The translations under genes were made by a program, and so were the position numbers. The notes below the pieces were generated by a model. The model had not been told where the DNA came from, did not search any database, and worked only from the letters and a program-made list of their open reading frames with translations. From contig CALMVY010000170.1 of NCBI GenBank assembly GCA_937873245.1, positions 1 through 16,519 of the forward strand: a DNA stretch of 16,519 nt, in the 5' to 3' direction. Below, piece by piece: positions 7,684-13,101 of the stretch (the stretch's first letter is position 1; each line of letters begins with the position of its first letter). Origin of the DNA: an uncultured Arthrobacter sp. (GTDB taxonomy: Bacteria; Actinomycetota; Actinomycetes; Actinomycetales; Micrococcaceae).

Positions 7684-7908
7684 ATGCCATTTTCCAGAGC
7701 CGGGAGGCCAGGGCTGCTCCGTACCGTTGCCCGGACGGCCGCGCTCCAGGGCACGCCGGCCCGGGACGCTCCACGACGCGCCGCTCCCACGCCGGGAGGC
7801 GGCGCAAGAGAACTCGCGGACCAGCTCTCGCGCCTCGCCGAGTTGCGTAGCGCCGGAATGCTCACCGAGGCCGAGTTTACCGCGGCGAAATCCAGGCTGC
7901 TGATGTGA
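7684..7908 (+). CDS. Small SHOCT domain protein
   Basis: The 74-residue protein has a basic, Arg/Gly/Ala-rich N-terminus (MPFSRAGRPGLLRTVARTA), a Pro/Gly-rich linker and a C-terminal SHOCT domain at about residues 43-74 (LADQLSRLAELRSAGMLTEAEFTAAKSRL). AAGGAACCCCTC precedes the ATG at 7684. It follows the DUF6325-like gene closely and should be co-transcribed with it. The MP-L/F-x-x-R start resembles the tiny protein that follows DUF6325 copy 2, which lacks the SHOCT end. SHOCT domains probably mediate oligomerisation; no specific partner is known here. It is one of four SHOCT-ending proteins in the window. Confidence 0.78.
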   Translation: MPFSRAGRPGLLRTVARTAALQGTPARDAPRRAAPTPGGGARELADQLSRLAELRSAGMLTEAEFTAAKSRLLM

Positions 7909-7965
7909 CCCCCGCCTGCGAAGCCAGGCACCCTTAACCGAACCCAGACGTTGGAGGTGGTTCCC

Positions 7966-8079
7966 GTGAAGCGATGGAGCAGTATTTTCGCTGTCCAAAC
8001 ACTGAAGGCCTTGCCGCATGATCCGGGCTCGACACATGGAGCCTGTGCGGCGAGAAGCTACTGGCGAGAAAATACCTAG
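7966..8079 (+). CDS. Possible 37-residue leader ORF
   Basis: A GTG at 7966 follows the best Shine-Dalgarno sequence in this gap (TTGGAGGTGG, 5 nt spacing) and opens a 37-codon frame beginning VKRWSSIFAV. It stops at TAG 8077-8079, 13 nt before the ATG I prefer for the next gene. It could be a small upstream ORF coupled to that gene, or the ribosome binding site may mark a degraded start. There is no recognisable domain. Confidence 0.3.
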   Translation: MKRWSSIFAVQTLKALPHDPGSTHGACAARSYWRENT

Positions 8080-8092
8080 GCGGCGAACTCCC

Positions 8093-9523
8093 ATGACACT
8101 CCATGATGGCCCCAACAGCGCCGGCAGCCCGGAACAGCAAGAGATTCTCCGGCTACGGGCCGAAGTTGCCCGCCTCCAGCTCGAAAAGGACCGTGCCAGC
8201 GAGACTGGCCTGAAACCCCCGGGCCGCGGATCGGGGATAGCCCGCCGGATTATCGCCATCGTGCTGGTGGTCCTGACGGCAATTCTGGCCTTCGCCACCG
8301 TACCGGCCTTGTACCTGCGCAGCGAAGTGCTCGACACTGACCGCTATGTTGCCACGGTCGCGCCGCTGGCCTCGGACCCTGCCATCCAGGCGGAGATTTC
8401 CAACAAGGTCACAGCCCAAATCACCGAAGCAGTCGACATCGAGGGCATCACCCGGGACGCGATGACCGAACTGAGCAAAGTCGCACCCCGCGTCGCCGCC
8501 GTGATCGCCGGGCTGGCGCCCGCCATTGCTGAGCAGACGAAGTCGCTGATCCATACCGCCGTGTCCAGATTCGTTGCCAGCCCGCAGTTCCAGGATCTCT
8601 GGACCCAGGTCAACAGGGTGGCGCACCAGGGCATCGTCAACCTGGCGACCGGAAACACGGGCGGCACCGTCAGCATTGACGAGAGCGGCACAGTCACGAT
8701 CTCCACGAAGGAAATCATCGCGCGGGTCAAGACTCTTTTGGTCGAGCAAGGAGTGGACATCGCGGCCAGAATTCCGGAAGTCAACGCAGAAATCACCCTG
8801 CTCCAGTCCCCCGAGCTGGCAAGGGCAACGGAGGTCATCAGACTACTGGACCGGACTGCCCCCATTTTGGCCTGGCTGACGGTGCTGAGCGCCATCGGGG
8901 CAATCGCGGTGGCGCCCCGGGGCTGGCGACGGCGTACGACAAGCCGCGTGGGGTTGGGCATAGCGGTGGCTATGGCCCTTTTGGCCCTCGCGCTTACCAT
9001 CGGGCTGGATATTTTCCTCAGCACGATCCCGTCGGCCACGGTCTCCCCCGCGGCCGCCCAAAGCCTCGTGGATACCCTCCTGGTACCTCTCCGGACGGGC
9101 TTGCGGTTCGTGTTCGTTGTGGGTTTGCTGATGGCCCTGGCCGCCTTCCTGACGGGCCATTCGCGCCCGGCCGAGTCCGTCCGGCAAGGTCTGGCGCGGG
9201 CCGGCGACTACGTGACCGGAAAGGTGGGTGCCGGGCAGCCCAGGCCGTGGCAGCACTGGTTGGCACGTTACCGCCGGATCCTGGAAGCTGCCGTGATCGG
9301 CGTCGCCGTTCTTGTTCTCATCCTCTGGCAGTACCCGACGGCGGCCGTCGCCATCTGGACGGCAGTCCTTGCCGGACTGGCGATCCTCGTGATCGAGCTG
9401 CTGTGCCGGCCCGCCGTTGCTGCTGCCCATGCCGGAGAACCCGTGCCGGGCAGTCCGCCGCCAGGAGGGCCCGCGGCTGGACGGCCGCCGGAGGTAACGA
9501 ATCCGACGCTCCCCCTCCCATAA
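8093..9523 (+). CDS. Actinobacterial integral membrane protein, function unknown
   Basis: The 476-residue protein begins with a short coiled-coil segment (EQQEILRLRAEVARLQLEKDR), then one helix (about residues 50-75). A roughly 180-residue, presumably extracytoplasmic domain follows, rich in Val, Ile and Thr, with the LDTDRYVATVAPLASDPAIQ element seen in a widespread actinobacterial membrane-protein group. Four to five helices come next (from about 261 to 450), and a Pro/Gly-rich tail. I recognise the group but not a function. The ATG at 8093 (MTLHDG) is preferred because AGGCGG lies upstream; in-frame ATGs at 8018 and 8036 would add a short basic extension. Two hairpins follow the gene. No palindromic site lies upstream, so it may be controlled differently from the neighbouring modules. 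Confidence 0.75.
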   Translation: MTLHDGPNSAGSPEQQEILRLRAEVARLQLEKDRASETGLKPPGRGSGIARRIIAIVLVVLTAILAFATVPALYLRSEVLDTDRYVATVAPLASDPAIQAEISNKVTAQITEAVDIEGITRDAMTELSKVAPRVAAVIAGLAPAIAEQTKSLIHTAVSRFVASPQFQDLWTQVNRVAHQGIVNLATGNTGGTVSIDESGTVTISTKEIIARVKTLLVEQGVDIAARIPEVNAEITLLQSPELARATEVIRLLDRTAPILAWLTVLSAIGAIAVAPRGWRRRTTSRVGLGIAVAMALLALALTIGLDIFLSTIPSATVSPAAAQSLVDTLLVPLRTGLRFVFVVGLLMALAAFLTGHSRPAESVRQGLARAGDYVTGKVGAGQPRPWQHWLARYRRILEAAVIGVAVLVLILWQYPTAAVAIWTAVLAGLAILVIELLCRPAVAAAHAGEPVPGSPPPGGPAAGRPPEVTNPTLPLP

Positions 9524-9524
9524 G

Positions 9525-9540
9525 CCGGGAGCGCCCCCGG
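9525..9540 (+). terminator. Hairpin after integral membrane protein gene
   Basis: CCGGG-AGCGCC-CCCGG forms a 5-bp GC stem 1 nt after the stop codon and is followed by GCTGTTTGT, a modest T-rich tail on the plus strand. Confidence 0.55.
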
Positions 9541-9572
9541 GCTGTTTGTATCAGGGCTTGAATCAAGAAACA

Positions 9573-9608
9573 CAGGTGCGCATGATCCGGAAGGGTCATG
9601 CGCACCTG
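9573..9608. terminator. Strong bidirectional hairpin between convergent genes
   Basis: CAGGTGCGCATGA and TCATGCGCACCTG are perfect 13-bp complements separated by 10 nt. It lies between the plus-strand gene ending at 9523 and the minus-strand gene ending at 9661, the expected place for a shared terminator. No T-run is present. Two direct copies of TAGTTTCAA (9631-9639 and 9644-9652) lie between it and the next gene. Confidence 0.7.
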
Positions 9609-9660
9609 CGGGAACCGGTAGCCGGCTCGGTAGTTTCAATCAGTAGTTTCAAACGGGGTT

Positions 9661-9816
9661 TCAGTCGCGGCGATCGCGGCGATCGTCGCGGCGGTCACCG
9701 CGGTCGTCCCTTCGGTCTTCACGGCGGTCGCCGCGACGGTTTATCCCGTGGGCGACGACAATTGCCCCGCCGACGGCTGCGGCGGTCCTGCGCCTGCGTC
9801 GTGCTGCCAGTGGCAT
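9661..9816 (-). CDS. 51-residue Arg/Asp-rich small protein
   Basis: The ATG at 9816 follows the TGA of the DUF6325-like gene by one base (TGA-C-ATG) and is preceded by GGAAGGAGCC, so translation is very probably coupled. The product has a basic start MPLAARRRRR, a short hydrophobic stretch (about residues 11-24, AAAVGGAIVVAHGI) and a low-complexity tail from residue 27 on of alternating Arg and Asp with some Glu and Gly (RRGDRREDRRDDRGDRRDD...). The N-terminus resembles that of the small SHOCT protein following DUF6325 copy 1, so this may be a relative that lost the SHOCT end and gained a charged repeat. The tail derives from repeating CGC-GAC/GAT units. Function unknown. Confidence 0.62.
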   Translation of the reverse strand: MPLAARRRRRTAAAVGGAIVVAHGINRRGDRREDRRDDRGDRRDDRRDRRD

Positions 9817-9817
9817 G

Positions 9818-10297
9818 TCAGGCTCCTTCCTTCATTCCTTCGGGCGTTTGGGCTCCGGCTTCGGCGTCGGCCTGGAAGGCGGCAATGACGGCCTGGGTCG
9901 GGATCCGGCCGCTGGCCACGAGCTGCCCGCCGGCCTTGCGGATGGCCGAGCCGAACGGGGCAGCCCACTGGTTCTCCCAGACGAGAACCGCGGCAGAGTG
10001 GCCGGGCTCGATTGTCTCGGCCAGGTCCATGACGTCCTGCTCAGAGAGCACCATGGCCAGTTCGGCCTCGGCCATGCGCACCTCACCGAGCTGGCTCTCG
10101 TCGAGGTCGGAGATCTCCGCCGTCTCGAGTGTGCCGTCCTCGGTCTTCCTCAGGAAAACCATGTCCAGGACCCTGATGAGCTCACGCTTGACCAGATCAT
10201 CCAGGAACGGTGCGATCTGGCCGTTACCGAAGTTGGGCCCGGGGAACTCCACGACGAGCCAGTCAACCGGCCCTAGTTCATCCAATGAATCAGCCAT
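9818..10297 (-). CDS. DUF6325-like protein (copy 2)
   Basis: The 159-residue acidic soluble protein opens with DELGPVDWLVVEFPGPNF, contains an RVLDMVFLRK strand followed by acidic turns, and ends with the W-A-x6-I-R-K-A-G-G-Q-x5-R-I-P block shared with the product of 7227-7655. It has about 20 extra residues, mostly at the C-terminus (Ala/Glu/Gly-rich). The DUF6325 assignment is from memory of the family; the role is unknown. The ATG at 10297 is preceded by GGAGG at 8 nt spacing, which decides the start over an in-frame site 60 nt upstream. The tiny Arg/Asp-rich gene is coupled downstream. A degenerate copy of the palindrome (site E) lies 87 nt upstream. Confidence 0.8.
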   Translation of the reverse strand: MADSLDELGPVDWLVVEFPGPNFGNGQIAPFLDDLVKRELIRVLDMVFLRKTEDGTLETAEISDLDESQLGEVRMAEAELAMVLSEQDVMDLAETIEPGHSAAVLVWENQWAAPFGSAIRKAGGQLVASGRIPTQAVIAAFQADAEAGAQTPEGMKEGA

Positions 10298-10384
10298 GCT
10301 GATGACCTCCGCTTCTCGTTGGGTACAGGGCGATCCGACGGACCGCCGCAGTCCCATCCTGTGCTCCCGGTCGGGCGTGGCGCC

Positions 10385-10401
10385 TCATCCGCGCCGAGTG
10401 A
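10385..10401 (-). promoter_or_regulatory. 17-bp palindromic operator candidate, site E (degenerate)
   Basis: TCATCCGCGCCGAGTGA differs from the consensus at a few positions but keeps TCA/TGA ends and length. It lies 87 nt upstream of the DUF6325 copy 2 start at 10297. An ATGGGACT box begins 27 nt after it in the gene's direction, as for sites A and D. Placement supports it more than the bases alone do. Confidence 0.45.
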
Positions 10402-10445
10402 CCTCAGGCACGAATGTGACCGCATGTCCCACGCTGCCGCAAGCG

Positions 10446-11276
10446 TTACGGAGCTACGGGCGCAAACGGGTAGAGCTCCTGATCGCCCCCGTGTACAACG
10501 ACGCAGGTGGCGTCCGGCACCTCTTGCCACGCGCCGCGAAGATCCCCCAGGGGTTCGGATACCACCAACCGGGTATCGTCCGACAGTCCATGGAGCAGGG
10601 GGTTGTCCGGGTACTGGGCGCGGAGGGTTGCGATGTCGGTACTGTGATAGAGCGACCGGGAGTTGCCCTCGCTGGAATAGCGGAACGCCCACGTGGTGTC
10701 GCCGTCGGTAGTTGCGACCGTCATTTGGATCGGGTGCTCGACGCCGTGGCGCCGTCCGGCGTCCTCGATGAATCCCACAGCCTCAGCGACCGCCGCACGG
10801 GGGTCCCGTTCCAGGCCGAAGGTGAGTGCGAGGTAGAAGAACATTTCCGAGTCGGTGGAGCCCTCGATTTCGGGATAAAGGCTGGGCTCGACGGCCATGG
10901 CCAAATCGCGCTTCACCTTCGGGAATTCCGCGAGGACCCCGTTGTGCATCCAGAGCCACCGGCCGTGGCGGAACGGGTGGCAGTTCGTCTGTTGAACGGC
11001 CGTGCCGGTCGTGGCACGGATATGTGCGAAGACGCGGCCGGCCGAGGCCTGCCCTGCGAGCTCGCGCAGGTTGCGGTCGTGCCAGGCAGGCTCCGTGCTG
11101 TGGAAGACTCCGGGAAGCGGCGCGGTGCCGTACCAGCCGACGCCGAACCCGTCCCCATTGGTGGTCTCAACTCCCATGCGTGCGTGTTTGCTCTGCATAA
11201 CAAGGGAGTTGGCGGGTTTGTAGAGGAGGTCATCCAATCGCACGGGGGAACCTGAATACGCTAGCCAACGGCACAT
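10446..11276 (-). CDS. Class II glutamine amidotransferase (YafJ/EgtC-like)
   Basis: The 276-residue protein starts MCRWLAYSG, so Met removal exposes Cys2 as the N-terminal nucleophile of the Ntn-type glutaminase domain. Other family marks are NGDGFGVGWYG, the FAHIRATTG strand with a following NCHPF, and HNGVL. It should release ammonia from glutamine or act as a gamma-glutamyl hydrolase. Members include EgtC of ergothioneine synthesis, but no egtA, egtB, egtD or egtE is nearby, so this is more likely a stand-alone YafJ-type member. The conserved MCRW start fixes the ATG at 11276. The gene ends 148 nt before the DUF6325 copy 2 start. Palindromic site C lies 64 nt upstream. Confidence 0.92.
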   Translation of the reverse strand: MCRWLAYSGSPVRLDDLLYKPANSLVMQSKHARMGVETTNGDGFGVGWYGTAPLPGVFHSTEPAWHDRNLRELAGQASAGRVFAHIRATTGTAVQQTNCHPFRHGRWLWMHNGVLAEFPKVKRDLAMAVEPSLYPEIEGSTDSEMFFYLALTFGLERDPRAAVAEAVGFIEDAGRRHGVEHPIQMTVATTDGDTTWAFRYSSEGNSRSLYHSTDIATLRAQYPDNPLLHGLSDDTRLVVSEPLGDLRGAWQEVPDATCVVVHGGDQELYPFAPVAP

Positions 11277-11340
11277 GGCGTCTCCTTCAAATCGGGCCGG
11301 ATTTCCAGCACGATTCCACCACCGGCACGAAGCCGGCGCA

Positions 11341-11357
11341 TCACCTCCCGCGGGTGA
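11341..11357 (-). promoter_or_regulatory. 17-bp palindromic operator candidate, site C
   Basis: TCACCTCCCGCGGGTGA has one perfect half (GCGGGTGA) and one with two changes. It lies 64 nt upstream of the amidotransferase ATG and 16 nt beyond the stop of the next minus-strand gene. A GTGGAATC box lies about 21 nt after it, closer than at the other sites. Confidence 0.55.
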
Positions 11358-11373
11358 ATCGCCCGCGCAACTC

Positions 11374-11751
11374 TTACGGACCCAGCACGCGTCGTTTCAG
11401 CGCGGCGAATTCCTCGGTCGTCAGTGCGCCGTCGTCCATGAGGGCCTTGCCCTGGGCGATCTGCTCCGCCGGGTTGGTTCCGGCCGGTCCGCGGACTTGG
11501 TCGTCAAAATTTTCCTTCGCCGCATCGTTCCGGGCGGCCTGCCGCAAAGACATGGATTGGCCGAAGGCAATCAAATACGCCAGGCCGCCGAAGACCGGCA
11601 GGAAGATCAGGACGAGCACCCAGACAGCCTTGCTCCAACCCGTGCGCGTCGAATCAGAGAAAATGTCTTTGACGATCAGAAAGAGAACCACCAGATAGGA
11701 AACATAAAGCAGAAACGAAATCATCAACCAAAAGAAGTCCCAGAAAGTCAT
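11374..11751 (-). CDS. PLDc_N-like membrane protein with SHOCT domain (divergent copy 3)
   Basis: This 125-residue protein has the same plan as the proteins at 2457-2843 and 12572-12961. It has an aromatic start MTFWDFFWLMI, two membrane helices (about residues 5-28 and 38-61, the second containing GWSKAVWVLVLIFLPVFGGL), a charged linker and a C-terminal SHOCT domain (AEQIAQGKALMDDGALTTEEFAALKRRVL). Identity with the other two is clearly lower, so this is an older paralogue. The ATG at 11751 is preceded by GAAAGGAAATG and matches the paralogue starts; an upstream in-frame start would add 62 residues of non-conserved sequence. It is divergent from the lipoprotein gene at 12038. The palindrome in the shared gap is 182 nt from this start, further than usual. 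Confidence 0.83.
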   Translation of the reverse strand: MTFWDFFWLMISFLLYVSYLVVLFLIVKDIFSDSTRTGWSKAVWVLVLIFLPVFGGLAYLIAFGQSMSLRQAARNDAAKENFDDQVRGPAGTNPAEQIAQGKALMDDGALTTEEFAALKRRVLGP

Positions 11752-11933
11752 ATCATTTCCTTTCAGCCGGCGTGGACCAGGATCACAATTCCCGCTCAAC
11801 GGGGAGCCGCCGTGAGCAGCTCCCAGGCGCGCATGCCCGCATGTTCCCACACATCGTTCCGCTCCGGAACAGTCCTCTGCGACGCGCTCGGCCGGTCGCT
11901 TCGGCTTGCGGTGCGGCCTTCGCACTATCCGGA

Positions 11934-11950
11934 TCACCCCCGGCGGGTGA
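11934..11950 (+). promoter_or_regulatory. 17-bp palindromic operator candidate, site D
   Basis: TCACCCCCGGCGGGTGA is symmetric except for one central pair. It lies 87 nt upstream of the ATG of lipoprotein copy 2. ATGGTCTT begins 26 nt after it, almost the same box and spacing as at site A in front of lipoprotein copy 1. The rest of the 286-bp gap (11752-12037) shows no gene. Confidence 0.68.
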
Positions 11951-12037
11951 GGTGCACCCCCTCATCGAGGCCAACGATGGTCTTACCTGGCAGTGATAAG
12001 GCTGCCAGTCGAATGCCCATCCGAGAGGGGGCCTCCC

Positions 12038-12478
12038 ATGTCGATGCCACGACGAGTCCTTGCATGGTTGCTGCCGCTTGGCGCGGCGCTCGTGCTGCTG
12101 GCTGGCTGCAGCATGCCCAGCCCGCCGGCGAGCACGTCCAGCCCGCAGCCGAGCGTCTCGCCTGTCTGTGCAGCAGCAGATGCCTTTGCCGAAGCGCTGA
12201 CGGGTTTCAAGGACACCCTCAAGCCCGGTGTCACGTTGGAGCAGATCCGCTCGGCACGGGATCAGGTGGTGAAGACCTATGACGATCTCGTCAGCGAGAC
12301 AGGGGGCGCGGCCCAAGCACGTGTGGACGCCGTCAGGGCGGCCAAAGAGAAGTTCACCGCTGCCGTCAACGACATTCCCAACAACGCCACCCTCACCGCA
12401 GCAATCGACTCCCTGAGGGACGAGGCGGCAAACGTCCAGGCCGCACTGAGCGACCTCACCACGGAGGCCCAGTGCTAG
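12038..12478 (+). CDS. Small secreted lipoprotein (copy 2)
   Basis: The 146-residue precursor has a basic start (MSMPRR), a hydrophobic core and a lipobox LLAGC, then a Ser/Pro-rich linker and a charged helical body. It is a clear paralogue of the product of 2940-3368: FKDTLKPG aligns with FKDTLTPT, a two-cysteine pattern is kept (VCAAADAFAE and the terminal AQC), and DSLRDEAANVQAALSDL is identical. The ATG at 12038 sits after GAGAGGGGG; an in-frame start 45 nt upstream would spoil the signal peptide. The PLDc_N/SHOCT gene follows after 93 nt, nearly the same gap as at copy 1 (96 nt). It should be anchored on the outer membrane face. Function unknown. Confidence 0.87.
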   Translation: MSMPRRVLAWLLPLGAALVLLAGCSMPSPPASTSSPQPSVSPVCAAADAFAEALTGFKDTLKPGVTLEQIRSARDQVVKTYDDLVSETGGAAQARVDAVRAAKEKFTAAVNDIPNNATLTAAIDSLRDEAANVQAALSDLTTEAQC

Positions 12479-12571
12479 GCCGCAGGTTTCTCTGGACCTG
12501 CAGTTGACCTCAATCCGACCCGAGGCTGCGTTCACGGACAACGCCACATCAATCGAAAGTAGGGGAACCAA

Positions 12572-12961
12572 ATGAGTTTCTGGGAGAACTTCTGGGACAT
12601 CTTCTGGTGGTTTTTCGTAGTGTACGCATTCTTCGCTTTCCTGTACGCGCTGTTCATCGTCATTGCCGACGTCTTCCGCGACAAAGACCTGAACGGCTGG
12701 TGGAAGGCCGTCTGGATCATTTTCCTGGCGTTCGTGCCCTTCCTGACGCTGTTGGTGTACATGGTGGCCCGCGGCAAGGGCATGGCCCAGCGGTCCATGG
12801 AGCGGGCCCGGCGGGACCAGGCTGAAGCCGATTCCTATATCCGCAGCGTCGCAAGCGCAAGCCCCACCGAGGAAATCGCCAAGGCCAAGGCCCTTCTCGA
12901 TGCGGGAACCATCACTCCTGACGAGTTCCAACGGATCAAGGCCAGTGTCGTCACAAGCTGA
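12572..12961 (+). CDS. PLDc_N-like membrane protein with C-terminal SHOCT domain (copy 2)
   Basis: The 129-residue protein is nearly the twin of the product of 2457-2843. The first 15 residues are identical (MSFWENFWDIFWWFF), followed by GWWKAVWIIFLAFVPFLTLLVYMVARG, RSMERARRDQ, ADSYIRSVASASPTEEIAKAKALLDAGTI and a SHOCT end DEFQRIKASV. Two membrane helices lie at about residues 5-33 and 43-66. AGTAGGGGAACCAA precedes the ATG. It follows the second lipoprotein, but here no cardiolipin synthase follows; the next gene is an AI-2E transporter beyond a hairpin. The conservation of the pair but not of the third gene suggests that lipoprotein plus SHOCT protein is the functional unit (inference). Confidence 0.88.
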   Translation: MSFWENFWDIFWWFFVVYAFFAFLYALFIVIADVFRDKDLNGWWKAVWIIFLAFVPFLTLLVYMVARGKGMAQRSMERARRDQAEADSYIRSVASASPTEEIAKAKALLDAGTITPDEFQRIKASVVTS

Positions 12962-13017
12962 CCCGGAAAGGGCCCCGAGGAGATCGTCCCTGGACGACGC
13001 AGTCGGCAAGGCCGCCC

Positions 13018-13043
13018 GGGACCGGAGGGTGCCACCCGGTCCC
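13018..13043 (+). terminator. Hairpin between SHOCT copy 2 and AI-2E gene
   Basis: GGGACC pairs with GGTCCC and, after a 3-nt bulge, GGGTG pairs with CACCC around a single base. It lies 57 nt after the SHOCT stop. It probably ends the lipoprotein-SHOCT transcript. The inner GGGTG-C-CACCC has the half-sites of the 17-bp palindrome in opposite order, so it is not counted as another copy. Confidence 0.5.
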
Positions 13044-13101
13044 TGCTAGGAGGCCGCCGCTTCTCTACACTGTGTTTCCAAGGCGAACGAAGGAGGGCTC
13101 C

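Noticed and set aside
9546..11255. 569-codon open frame on the plus strand
   Set aside because: It lies antisense to the well-supported DUF6325-like and amidotransferase genes, crosses the strong hairpin and encodes low-complexity Arg/Ser/Gly sequence with no family; it is a high-GC shadow frame.
11783..13009. 408-codon minus-strand frame
   Set aside because: Antisense to lipoprotein copy 2 and its SHOCT partner, which have paralogues, signal peptide and ribosome binding sites.
13027..13037. GGGTGCCACCC as another operator copy
   Set aside because: The half-sites are in inverted order and have a 1-nt centre; it fits the stem of a terminator hairpin better.
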